Of a stretch of DNA of 8,817 nt, positions 1-6,600 are shown piece after piece. Both the position numbers and the translations under genes were made by a program. The stretch comes from CAZZCP01 sp964653235 (GTDB taxonomy: Bacteria > Bdellovibrionota > Bdellovibrionia > Bdellovibrionales > UBA840), in contig CAZZCP010000087.1 in assembly GCA_964653235.1 (NCBI GenBank), forward strand, positions 1 to 8,817, read 5' to 3'. Every line of letters starts with the position of its first letter. Positions within the stretch are counted from its first letter, which is position 1. Below the pieces are notes generated by a model. It did not search any database, was not told the origin of the DNA, and saw nothing but the letters and a program-made list of their open reading frames with translations.

Positions 1-107
1 AATAGGACGATCAAACAGGCAAAAATTGCGCTGAAAACCAAAATCATAAAATGTTTTTGAAACTTGGGCTCAATAACGAGTTTCTTTCGCTTGTATTTAA
101 CGGCCAT
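1..107 (-). CDS. Partial small membrane protein, 5' end only (runs off the left edge)
   Basis: An ATG at 107-105 on the minus strand opens a frame with no stop to the window edge, giving 35 residues beginning MAVKYKRKKLVIEPKFQ. The first 17 residues are strongly basic and are followed by a hydrophobic stretch (FMILVFSAIFACLIVL), the pattern of a cytoplasmic basic N-terminus leading into a first membrane helix. This resembles the start of chemoreceptor-like or sensor-like inner-membrane proteins, but too little is visible to assign a family. It lies 62 bp downstream of the dctP stop on the same strand, so it may be co-transcribed with the TRAP operon. No good Shine-Dalgarno site precedes the ATG. 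The call rests on composition alone. Confidence 0.6.
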   Translation of the reverse strand, partial: MAVKYKRKKLVIEPKFQKHFMILVFSAIFACLIVL

Positions 108-169
108 GACTTATTCTGATTGAGACTTGTTCTTTTGAGGAGAAACATTGCATTGATTCGGACCTTCGT

Positions 170-1192
170 CTACAGTTCAGAAACATTATGTTTCATATCG
201 TGAATGGACTGCATCCACTCCTTATACTGGGGATGCTTCACTAAGAAATCCTTATGCATAGGCAGAACCTTCTCTACAAAAGGAAATTTATTAGGATATT
301 GAATCTCTACATTCATTTCTTCAGTTGCAACTTTCATCGCTCTTTCAATTTCTTTAGCCCAAAGTTTTCTTTGTAGTAACTTAGACTTCTCTGCGGCCTC
401 TTTGAGCCAGGCTCTTTCTTGTTCTGAAAGCCTTTCCCAAACACGGCGGCCGATCAATAGTACATCTGGCAACATGCTATGTTCATTCATCGAAAAGTTT
501 TTGATCACCTCTCCATGGCGCCCTAAACTTAGAGCCGTAATATTGCTCTCGGCCCCATCAATCACTCCTTGTTGAAGTGCAGTATAAATCTCACCATAGG
601 GCATAGGAGTAGGTGAACCTCCTAGAAGCTGCACCATACGAATTGCAGTTTGCGAACCCATTACGCGTATTTTTAAACCCTTCAAATCCTCGGGCTTTAA
701 AATAGCTTTTTTCGCATAAAAACTCCTTGCCCCACTGTCGTAATAACTTAAGCCCAATAGTCTTTTGTCTTGCGGAGATAAAAGAATTTCCTCACCCACA
801 TGGCTATCTAAAACTCGAAAGTAGTGTTCTTTAGAATCAAATACATAGGGCAGATTTAAGATAGAAAAGGCAGGGCTAAAGTTTTCGAGCGACATACTTG
901 AAACTTTTGTCATTGCCAGGACTCCCAGCTGCAAAAGCTCTAAGACCTCTCTTTCAGCACCCAACTGAGCACTGGGATAAATCTGTATTTTTAAACTGCC
1001 TCCCGAGTTTTTGAAAAGCTCTTCAGCCATATACTCCATGGCCAAATGAACTGGGTGCTTAGAATCAAGATTATGAGCCAGCATCAAGGTCTTTTTTGAA
1101 TTCGAGTCTGACCTTTGATCGAGAAAACAAAAGCCAAGAATCGCCACAAGTAAACTTAGGTAGAATGCTCGAATCACATCAAGCCCATCCAT
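170..1192 (-). CDS. dctP: TRAP transporter periplasmic substrate-binding protein (DctP family)
   Basis: This 340-residue protein is the extracytoplasmic receptor of a TRAP importer; it captures an organic acid in the periplasm and delivers it to the DctQ/DctM membrane unit. A hydrophobic export signal spans about residues 7-23. The mature part carries family hallmarks: SAQLGAERE (74-82), SGARSFYA (153-160), DLKGLKIRVMGSQ (169-181), in which Arg176 is the usual carboxylate-contacting arginine, and GEIYTALQQGVIDGAE (200-215). The substrate cannot be read from the sequence. The ATG at 1192 overlaps the end of dctM by 19 nt. A GTG at 1177 (residue 6) overlaps the dctM stop as ATGTGA and would give a cleaner signal peptide beginning MIRAFYL, so it is a serious alternative start by translational coupling. 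The motif LGFC near residue 22 is not a good lipobox. It is the last recognised TRAP gene of the operon. Confidence 0.93.
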   Translation of the reverse strand: MDGLDVIRAFYLSLLVAILGFCFLDQRSDSNSKKTLMLAHNLDSKHPVHLAMEYMAEELFKNSGGSLKIQIYPSAQLGAEREVLELLQLGVLAMTKVSSMSLENFSPAFSILNLPYVFDSKEHYFRVLDSHVGEEILLSPQDKRLLGLSYYDSGARSFYAKKAILKPEDLKGLKIRVMGSQTAIRMVQLLGGSPTPMPYGEIYTALQQGVIDGAESNITALSLGRHGEVIKNFSMNEHSMLPDVLLIGRRVWERLSEQERAWLKEAAEKSKLLQRKLWAKEIERAMKVATEEMNVEIQYPNKFPFVEKVLPMHKDFLVKHPQYKEWMQSIHDMKHNVSEL

Positions 1193-2472
1193 CGAGGCAA
1201 AAACAAACTCAAACTAGGGATATAAACAATCAATAAAAGTACGAAGAACAAAACTGCATACATTGGCAAAAGATAGGGAATGACTTTCGGCACCTCTACT
1301 TGACCAACACTACAACCGACAAAAAGGGCAGAACCCACTGGCGGGGTGGCTATACCAATGCAGAGATTGTAGACCATTAGAATTCCAAAGTGAACGGGAT
1401 CAAGACCGATTTCGATTGCGACAGGAAGAAATATGGGAGTGAAAATCAGCAAAGCTGGAGTCAGATCCATAAAGGTCCCTATCACCAGCAAAAGAAAATT
1501 GAGCATCAGTAAAATCACATAGGGATTGCTCGAAACAGAGTAGAGAGCCTCAAAAATCAATACAGGCACGTTTGCAGATGCCATAACCCATGACATCGAA
1601 ATACTGACTCCAACCAAAAATAAAACAATGCAAGTTGTAACAATCGATTCTGTGAAAACCTTCGGAATCTCTTTAAACTTCAATTCTCGATATAAAAGTG
1701 CCAGAGACAAGGAATACAGAACAGCAACTGCCGATGCCTCAGTAGCCGTAAAAATCCCTTGAATGATTCCACCAATCACAATCAGAATCAGCAATAAACT
1801 CGGGAGAGCACGAAAACTCACCCGCAGACTTTCAGAAAGATTCGAACGAGCAAATTTGGGATACTGATTTCTTTTAGCAATCCAAGCAGCCACCAGCATC
1901 AAACCAAGTCCCATTAGAGTACCAGGTACATAACCCGCTAAAAATAGAGCTGCCACCGAGGTTCCACCACTGACTAAAGAAAATAAAATCAATGCTCCCG
2001 AAGGAGGTATCAAAAGCCCTGATGGGCAAGATGCAATATTTACCGCTGCTGAGAAAGCTGGATTGTATTTTTCTTTTCTTTGCACCGGCGACATCACTCC
2101 CCCTACTGCCGCTGCCGCAGATACTGCAGATCCAGAGATAGCGCCAAACATCATATTTGCAAGTATATTGATATGGGCCAAGGCTCCTGGCAGTGGCCCA
2201 CCAATAATCTTGGCAAAATCAATTAAGCGTTGAGCAATACCACCTTGATTCATAATATTCCCCGCCAAAATAAAAAAGGGAATCGCCAAAAGCCCAAAGC
2301 TGTTCAATCCGGTTATTACTTTTTGAGCTATCACTTCAGTCGCTGTGATTGCGGGAAAGTTTACCAAAAGAGCAGCAAAGGTCGAAAGACCAATAGAAAA
2401 AGAGACTGGAACCCCTAGAATCAAAAACAAAAAGAAACTAACAAAGAGTACAAGAATCACTAAGCTTTCCAT
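1174..2472 (-). CDS. dctM: TRAP transporter large permease subunit (DctM family)
   Basis: This 432-residue polytopic inner-membrane protein is the ion-coupled transport subunit of the TRAP system. It has the normal DctM length and hydrophobicity throughout. Diagnostic segments are IPFFILAGNIMNQGGIAQRL (64-83), NILANMMFGAISGSAVSAAAAVGG (102-125), the PPSGALI loop (156-162) and a C-terminal TPPVGSALFVG. The open frame extends to 2655, but residues before Met62 of that frame are non-hydrophobic and antisense to dctQ. The ATG at 2472 fits the family, has GAGAG about 8 nt upstream, and overlaps the end of dctQ by 13 nt, typical of coupled TRAP genes. Its 3' end overlaps dctP by 19 nt, or about 4 nt if dctP starts at GTG 1177. 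Confidence 0.95.
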   Translation of the reverse strand: MESLVILVLFVSFFLFLILGVPVSFSIGLSTFAALLVNFPAITATEVIAQKVITGLNSFGLLAIPFFILAGNIMNQGGIAQRLIDFAKIIGGPLPGALAHINILANMMFGAISGSAVSAAAAVGGVMSPVQRKEKYNPAFSAAVNIASCPSGLLIPPSGALILFSLVSGGTSVAALFLAGYVPGTLMGLGLMLVAAWIAKRNQYPKFARSNLSESLRVSFRALPSLLLILIVIGGIIQGIFTATEASAVAVLYSLSLALLYRELKFKEIPKVFTESIVTTCIVLFLVGVSISMSWVMASANVPVLIFEALYSVSSNPYVILLMLNFLLLVIGTFMDLTPALLIFTPIFLPVAIEIGLDPVHFGILMVYNLCIGIATPPVGSALFVGCSVGQVEVPKVIPYLLPMYAVLFFVLLLIVYIPSLSLFLPRWMGLM

Positions 2473-2936
2473 CTTTTTCTCTCGAAAAAGGATTTGAGGG
2501 AATAAACACTCATTATGATACCACTTACAGGGACCGCCAGATAAATCCAAGCCATTGGTATCTGCAAAGCGGGTGTATGTTGTTTTAGAGAGGATACATT
2601 TTCGACAATTCGAAATCCTCCAATGGTGAGCAACAAAGAAAACAAAAGGCAACAAAAACCAGAAAATTCGGCTAGTCTTTCTTTTTGTTGAGCGGATGCC
2701 TTTAAGGAGATGAAATCAATCGAAAGATGTTTGGCCTCACCCAATGTATAAGCAGCTCCAAAAAGCCCCAACCACATCAATTGAAATCGAGCCAATTCTT
2801 CAGAAACAGTGCTGGGTGAATTTAAAATATAGCGGCTAAATACCTGCCAACTAACAACGTAGAGCAGGCTCAATAGAAGCAAGAACAAGAAGTAGCCCAA
2901 GAGCTTTTGAAAGGTTCGCAAATACTTCTCTAACAT
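2460..2936 (-). CDS. dctQ: TRAP transporter small permease subunit (DctQ family)
   Basis: This is the 158-residue four-helix subunit that pairs with DctM in the inner membrane. Hydrophobic helices lie at about 13-30, 51-66, 93-112 and 129-148. Family signatures are the W-QVFSRY motif ending helix 1 (30-36), EELARFQLMWLGLFGAAYTLGEAKHLSIDF around helix 2 (46-75), and TPALQIPMAWIYLAVPVSG (121-139). It is first in the minus-strand operon dctQ-dctM-dctP and its 3' end overlaps dctM by 13 nt. The ATG at 2936 has only a weak AGAAAG upstream, and the best promoter match (2943-2971) places the transcription start at or next to the ATG, so the message could be leaderless. The gene order Q-M-P, with the receptor last, is common but not universal. 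Confidence 0.92.
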   Translation of the reverse strand: MLEKYLRTFQKLLGYFLFLLLLSLLYVVSWQVFSRYILNSPSTVSEELARFQLMWLGLFGAAYTLGEAKHLSIDFISLKASAQQKERLAEFSGFCCLLFSLLLTIGGFRIVENVSSLKQHTPALQIPMAWIYLAVPVSGIIMSVYSLKSFFERKRWKA

Positions 2937-2942
2937 TAAAGC

Positions 2943-2971
2943 TTTCTAGAAAATCTCGGCTTGAGGGTCAA
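2943..2971 (-). promoter_or_regulatory. Predicted sigma70-type promoter of the dctQMP operon
   Basis: On the minus strand, TTGACC (2971-2966) is followed by a 17-bp spacer and TAGAAA (2948-2943). The -35 matches consensus at 5 of 6 and the -10 at 4 of 6. The predicted start falls at about 2936-2937, at the dctQ ATG. The -35 box lies only 9 bp from the end of the structured repeat at 2981. This is a motif match only. Confidence 0.45.
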
Positions 2972-2980
2972 ACAATTCTT

Positions 2981-3155
2981 AGCTGCTCCCCTTTATTTCA
3001 CTTTTTTCGCAGAATTAAATTCTACTTTCAATGACCTAGGATACTTGTCCGAAACTGCCCTAAATTTTCAGTATACTCGGACAGAATACTTTAAACATCT
3101 TAGGTACTTATTTACTCTCGGACGCCTGTCCGAAGTGAAATAAAAGGGAGCAGTT
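2981..3155 (+). repeat. Structured inverted-repeat element, copy 1 (175 bp)
   Basis: The element begins AGCTGCTCCCC and ends GGGAGCAGTT. Its outer 23 bases (2981-3003 and 3133-3155) are reverse complements at 21 positions. Inside, 3034-3042 (ACCTAGGAT) pairs with 3097-3105 (ATCTTAGGT), and 3046-3052 (TGTCCGA) pairs with 3077-3083 (TCGGACA), so the whole unit can fold into one long interrupted hairpin. A further local hairpin TCGGAC/GTCCGA sits near the right end at about 3118-3132. A second copy at 8406-8579 is about 70% identical over its full length by hand alignment, in the same orientation relative to the window, and also between divergent genes. It could be a structured non-coding RNA or leader, or a MITE/REP-like element. 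No transposase and no convincing target duplication are visible. Confidence 0.9.
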
Positions 3156-3163
3156 TTCGGTGC

Positions 3164-3195
3164 TTGTCTTTTTGCCGCTTTCAGGCACAATGTGC
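3164..3195 (+). promoter_or_regulatory. Possible dps promoter with a small palindrome
   Basis: TTGTCT (3164-3169), a 16-bp spacer and CACAAT (3186-3191) make a mediocre sigma70 match whose start would fall just before the dps ribosome binding site. The -10 overlaps an inverted repeat GCACA-A-TGTGC (3185-3195), a plausible but unproven operator. If this promoter is real, repeat copy 1 lies upstream of, not inside, the dps message. Confidence 0.25.
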
Positions 3196-3210
3196 AAATT
3201 AGGAGGAATT

Positions 3211-3678
3211 ATGTCGATCAATATCGGAATTGAAGAAACCCACAGAAAAAATATCGCGGAGCATTTGAGAAGGCTTCTAGCAGATACTTATAGTTTGTAT
3301 TTAAAAAGCCACGGTTTTCATTGGAATGTAAAAGGTCCAATGTTTCAAACTTTGCACACTATGTTCGAAACGCACTACACCGAACTCGCTACTGCCATTG
3401 ATGATATTGCCGAAAGAATTCGTGCCTTAGATGAATTTGCACCTGCAAGTTACTCGGAATTTTCTAAACTTACAGCTATCTCAGAAGCAAAAGCAAACAC
3501 AAGTGCTGAAGAAATGATTCGTGAATTGGTTGATGGGCATGAAACTTTGGTACGAAGAGCAAGAGAGAGCTTTTCAGTTTTGGATGAAGCAAGAGATGAA
3601 GCATCTGCTGACTTGATTACGCAACGAATTCAACTGCACGAAAAAACAGCTTGGATGCTGCGGAGCCTATTGGCTTAG
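3211..3678 (+). CDS. dps: Dps-family ferritin-like DNA-protection protein
   Basis: This is a 155-residue protein of the Dps family, which forms 12-subunit shells that oxidise ferrous iron with hydrogen peroxide and store it, protecting DNA in stress or starvation. The ferroxidase site at the dimer interface is intact by spacing against E. coli Dps: His37 (in GFHWNVKG), His49 (LHTMF), Glu53, Asp64 and Glu68 (DDIAERIRAL). Glu replaces the Asp of E. coli at position 53, which is common in proteobacterial relatives. The N-terminal tail is short and not lysine-rich, so direct DNA binding is not evident. The ATG at 3211 is chosen over an upstream GTG at 3160 because a perfect AGGAGG (3201-3206) lies 4 nt before it and the family starts here. 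It is monocistronic, closed by a terminator at 3683-3706. Confidence 0.95.
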   Translation: MSINIGIEETHRKNIAEHLRRLLADTYSLYLKSHGFHWNVKGPMFQTLHTMFETHYTELATAIDDIAERIRALDEFAPASYSEFSKLTAISEAKANTSAEEMIRELVDGHETLVRRARESFSVLDEARDEASADLITQRIQLHEKTAWMLRSLLA

Positions 3679-3682
3679 TCTA

Positions 3683-3706
3683 TTTTAGGGCTAAGGCCCC
3701 TTAAAA
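3683..3706. terminator. Bidirectional terminator between dps and the convergent 3701-4378 gene
   Basis: GGGC (3688-3691) pairs with GCCC (3696-3699) around a TAAG loop, and TTTTA before it can pair with TTAAAA after it with a small bulge. The flanking T run on one side and A run on the other allow termination in both directions. It lies between the dps stop and the facing gene, and contains that gene's TAA. Confidence 0.6.
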
Positions 3707-4378
3707 CTCGGTTCGCAAGCGAACCTCTTCCCAGTTGTCGGCAACTTTTTTGCGCAACAAACTGGTTCCTTCCGTTTTTAAAAGCCTATTTCCATCAAAG
3801 TAAAAATCAATTGCAGGTGCAAACATCGAAACAAAAAAGTTACTCGCTTTAAAAACTATATGGGTTTTGTCTTTTTCTTTTGCATTTATCTTGTATTTAA
3901 AGCCTATGTCGTCTTGAAGCACAGGAACCAATAATTGAATAAAGTGAGCTTTGCCAGATTTAATTTTTTCCATATTTTCTAACGCAATATCAGTTATTTC
4001 AGGTGGAATCGAAAAACCTTCGTCATCAATTGTATCTTTTCTTTTTTGCCCCTCTTTTTCATACGAAAAGTGGATTTTACCAGCTTTTTTCTCAAATACT
4101 CCGCTCTCTCTGAGTTGCAATTGTTTGGTGGCATAATAGACCCATTTTCCATTTTGAAATCGAATCTCTTCTTCAGCCTGTAAATCGCCCTGCATGTTGT
4201 GAAACAATAATTTGTCTGTATAAGAATTGTCGCCGGTTGATTCACGAGTTCTTTGAAATACAAAGAGTTCCTCGCCAGTATCCATATCAATCATTTTCGC
4301 TTTTTGTAAAACCTGAACATCTGCAAATGAGTGTGATGCAATGAAAATCAAAAAGAATAGCTTTGTTTGTAGGTACAT
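3701..4378 (-). CDS. Secreted protein of unknown function
   Basis: This 225-residue protein has a clear cleavable signal peptide (basic/hydrophobic residues 1-19, cleavage likely after SFA at 19) and no lipobox or later membrane helix, so it should be periplasmic. The mature part is rich in alternating polar and aromatic residues (EIRFQNGKWVYYATKQLQL, KIHFSYEKEG, DFYFDGNRLLKTEGT), suggesting a beta-sheet protein. I do not recognise the family; a loose resemblance to periplasmic beta-barrel-half or lipid-binding folds is impression only. The ATG at 4378 has AAGG about 9 nt upstream. The start lies only 18 bp from the divergent PKS gene, so promoters of both must reach into coding sequence. Its first mature residues (ADVQVLQKAKMID) resemble those of the 8586-8813 protein. 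Confidence 0.85.
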   Translation of the reverse strand: MYLQTKLFFLIFIASHSFADVQVLQKAKMIDMDTGEELFVFQRTRESTGDNSYTDKLLFHNMQGDLQAEEEIRFQNGKWVYYATKQLQLRESGVFEKKAGKIHFSYEKEGQKRKDTIDDEGFSIPPEITDIALENMEKIKSGKAHFIQLLVPVLQDDIGFKYKINAKEKDKTHIVFKASNFFVSMFAPAIDFYFDGNRLLKTEGTSLLRKKVADNWEEVRLRTEF

Positions 4379-4396
4379 TGTTGTTAGCCTTTTTGT

Positions 4397-5434
4397 ATGC
4401 CCTTTATACAGGATTTTTTAAAGTATCGCCCGAATTACATACTACCGCAAAGAAAACTTTTAAATTGGCTATGGCAAAAAAATAAAGAGTATAATCCGGA
4501 GGCGAATGAGAAACTTTTTTACCGCATTGCCTGTTCCGATGATGCAATTCAAAGCCGAGCCAGCTTTCTAAAAGACTTTAGCATTGATGACAATTCACAG
4601 ATGCGAATCTTTGGCACCAACAAAAAACTAAGCCACCGGAGCATGTTTTATAAAGAAGCGGTCACCGATGCTTTTCGTGTGTTTTTAAAAGATCGTCCTT
4701 CTACAAGCAATGCCATCCATGTAAGTTGTACCGGCTATGTGGCACCAAGCCCTTTGCAGTCTTGGGTGATAGAAAATGAGAGATTCGATACTCAAGTTTC
4801 TCACTTTTACCATATGGGTTGCTATGCTGCGATTCCAGCCATTCGCTGGTCTATGCAAATGCCGCAAGAAACTGAAATCGTTCACTCCGAACTCTGTTCC
4901 TTACACTTGAGGCCGCATGTCTGGAGTGCAGAACAAATCGTCATCAATAGCTTATTTGCCGATGGCTGTATTGCCTATCGTATGAGTCAACAAAAACAAG
5001 GTTTCGAAGTATTGTATGCGAATGAACAACTACTGGATTGTTCACAAGAAGATATGCAGTGGTATTGCGGCGAAGATAGCTTTCATATGATTTTATCAAA
5101 AGAAGTTCCCTCGCTGATTGAAGAAAACATTGAAAAAACCAATCAAAGACTAACTGAAGGACTTTCAACGAAAAATCTCTTTTATGCCATACACCCTGGC
5201 GGGCCCAAAATCATTGAGAAAATTCAAAAGAAATTGAAACTAAGTGAGGAACAAACGCAACATAGCCGTGATGTTTTAAGAGACTATGGCAATATGTCAT
5301 CGGCCACACTCCCGCATATTTGGCAAAAGATTCTTCTTGACCAGAGTATACCGAATGATTCCTATATAATCTCTTATGCTTTTGGGCCTGGGCTAAGCCT
5401 ATGTTCAGCCGTTTTTAGAAAGTTAGGCATATGA
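4397..5434 (+). CDS. Type III polyketide synthase (chalcone/stilbene synthase-like)
   Basis: This 345-residue enzyme belongs to the thiolase-fold type III PKS family, which condenses an acyl-CoA starter with malonyl-CoA units and cyclises the product without an acyl carrier protein. The Cys-His-Asn triad is visible: Cys142 in YHMGCYAAIPAIR, His266 in YAIHPGGPKIIEKI, and Asn299 in DYGNMSSATLPHI. Other landmarks are VSCTGYVAPSP (109-119), LFADGCIAYR (186-195) and the C-terminal YAFGPGLSL (327-335). It is somewhat shorter than plant chalcone synthase (about 390) but within the bacterial range, so it appears intact. The product could be a resorcinol, a phloroglucinol, a pyrone or a naphthol; the sequence does not decide. 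ATG 4397 is the first in-frame start after a stop at 4385 and lacks a Shine-Dalgarno site. The stop overlaps the next gene's ATG as ATGA, starting a tight operon. Confidence 0.93.
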   Translation: MPFIQDFLKYRPNYILPQRKLLNWLWQKNKEYNPEANEKLFYRIACSDDAIQSRASFLKDFSIDDNSQMRIFGTNKKLSHRSMFYKEAVTDAFRVFLKDRPSTSNAIHVSCTGYVAPSPLQSWVIENERFDTQVSHFYHMGCYAAIPAIRWSMQMPQETEIVHSELCSLHLRPHVWSAEQIVINSLFADGCIAYRMSQQKQGFEVLYANEQLLDCSQEDMQWYCGEDSFHMILSKEVPSLIEENIEKTNQRLTEGLSTKNLFYAIHPGGPKIIEKIQKKLKLSEEQTQHSRDVLRDYGNMSSATLPHIWQKILLDQSIPNDSYIISYAFGPGLSLCSAVFRKLGI

Positions 5435-5883
5435 AGTATTTGCTGTTTTTACCTTTCGTAATTCACGCTCTTTGCATGCTCTTTGATGAATTCTATTTTC
5501 ATCACAAAAGAAGTCTAGGCAAATGGGAGCGTCTTGGACACCCCATCGATACTTTAAGTGTATTGATCTGTTTTGCCATCCCGTTGTTTAATGGGGCCCT
5601 TTCTTATTATGTAGCCATGAGTATATTTTCATCGATACTCATCACTAAAGATGAATGGGTACACCAAAAAGAATGCGAGGCCCAAGAGCAGTGGCTACAC
5701 TCGGTGCTGTTTGTTCTTCACCCCATTCTTCTTGCTTTGTATGGAGCTGCTTTTTATAGCCCCAGTCAACATCTCTCCTTGATTCATAGCCAAGCCCCTT
5801 TCTTGTTGCTCACAACTTTTTTATTTGGACTTTACCAATTTTTTTATTGGAACTTTTTATGCAAGAAAAAACTTTTAACGTAA
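5431..5883 (+). CDS. His-rich small integral membrane protein of unknown function, possibly a metal-dependent modifying enzyme
   Basis: This 150-residue protein has about four hydrophobic segments (roughly 2-17, 42-70, 88-108 and 121-141). The loops carry a striking set of His and acidic residues: DEFYFHH (19-25), GHPID (36-40), DEWVHQKE (74-81), EQWLH (86-90) and His97. The pattern of Asp/Glu three or four residues before His, placed at membrane borders, recalls di-iron membrane hydroxylases and desaturases, but the classic three-His-box arrangement is absent and I do not recognise the family. It starts at ATG 5431 inside the PKS stop codon (ATGA) and overlaps the methyltransferase start by 25 nt, so translation of the three is coupled. 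The position between PKS and methyltransferase suggests it acts on the polyketide product, perhaps as a ring hydroxylase; this is inference. Confidence 0.85.
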   Translation: MKYLLFLPFVIHALCMLFDEFYFHHKRSLGKWERLGHPIDTLSVLICFAIPLFNGALSYYVAMSIFSSILITKDEWVHQKECEAQEQWLHSVLFVLHPILLALYGAAFYSPSQHLSLIHSQAPFLLLTTFLFGLYQFFYWNFLCKKKLLT

Positions 5884-6599
5884 ACAACGAGATCTATCAT
5901 CATCTGGGTGATGCCTGGTACGAAGCCAAAGATGATCCCATCGCCCTTTTAAGAGCCGAGTCTAAGTTTCGTAATCCTTGGATCTATGAAATTTTAAAGC
6001 TCTATGGCATTGAAGATAAAATATTAGATATGGGTTGCGGCGGCGGATTTTTAAGTAATTTTTTAGCTAGCAAAAATCTACAAGTCAGCGCTGTAGATTT
6101 GTCTAAGGATGCGCTTCAAGTCGCTCGCAAGCAAGACTTCAGCCAGACGGTGCAATATGAAATTCAAGATGTGAGTGATTTGTCTTACAATTCAAATTCT
6201 TTTTCTGCCGTTTGCGCGATGGATTTGCTAGAGCATGTCGAAGATCCACAAGAGGTTATTGGCGAAGCATCCCGAGTACTAGAGAAAGAAGGTTTATTTT
6301 TCTTTTACACTTTCAATCGAAATATCTTGGCAGAGCTCTTAGTGATTAAGTCGCTTGAATGGTTTTTACCCAAAACGCCTAAGAACTTGCACGTCGTTGA
6401 TTATTTTATTAAGCCGAAAGAAATGCAAGAGATGTGCAAAAAGGCAGGGCTGCAAGTTTTAGAGATGAAGGGAGTGAAACCAAAGATCTTTCAAAAAGCC
6501 ATTCTTAATTTAATACAAGGAAGAGTTTCAGAAAAATTTCAATTTGAATTTACTTCTTCACTGCAAGTTGCCTATATGGGTTATGCGATTAAAATTTAA
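5859..6599 (+). CDS. UbiG-like SAM-dependent O-methyltransferase
   Basis: This 246-residue class I methyltransferase has the SAM-binding loop ILDMGCGGGFLSNFLA beginning near residue 55, the acidic VDLS (79-82) that binds the ribose hydroxyls, and AMDLLEHVEDP (120-130) as the post-IV motif. The C-terminal part (FYTFNRNILAELL, then FIKPKEMQEMCKKAGL) follows UbiG, the enzyme that methylates hydroxyls on the ubiquinone ring, including the FIKP segment. In this operon the likely substrate is a phenolic hydroxyl on the type III PKS product rather than a ubiquinone precursor. I chose ATG 5859; a TTG four codons earlier (5847) is an alternative. Either overlaps the upstream gene, and the only SD-like sequence is a weak GGA. 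The stop is 1 nt before the ATG of the prenyltransferase. Confidence 0.9.
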   Translation: MQEKTFNVNNEIYHHLGDAWYEAKDDPIALLRAESKFRNPWIYEILKLYGIEDKILDMGCGGGFLSNFLASKNLQVSAVDLSKDALQVARKQDFSQTVQYEIQDVSDLSYNSNSFSAVCAMDLLEHVEDPQEVIGEASRVLEKEGLFFFYTFNRNILAELLVIKSLEWFLPKTPKNLHVVDYFIKPKEMQEMCKKAGLQVLEMKGVKPKIFQKAILNLIQGRVSEKFQFEFTSSLQVAYMGYAIKI

Positions 6600-6600
6600 T

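Noticed and set aside
1120..1145. Lipobox in DctP (LGFC near residue 22)
   Set aside because: Phe directly before Cys is not accepted by the lipoprotein signal peptidase pattern; a normal signal peptide is more likely.
2473..2655. Upstream extension of the dctM frame to 2655
   Set aside because: It is antisense-like, not hydrophobic, lies inside dctQ, and the family begins at the ATG 2472.
2961..3143. Open frames of 60 and 69 codons across the two repeat copies (also 8353-8562) with similar translations, suggesting a conserved small protein
   Set aside because: Over 42 aligned codons, differences by codon position are about 15, 10 and 14, with no third-position excess. Starts are TTG without a proper SD. 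The similarity is explained by the repeat and its stems.
3160..3210. Longer dps start at GTG 3160
   Set aside because: A perfect AGGAGG precedes ATG 3211, and the extra 17 residues do not fit the family.
2937..3210. Known riboswitch or tRNA in the intergenic regions
   Set aside because: I looked for c-di-GMP type, other common riboswitch cores and cloverleaf patterns and saw none; the structure present is the paired repeat only.
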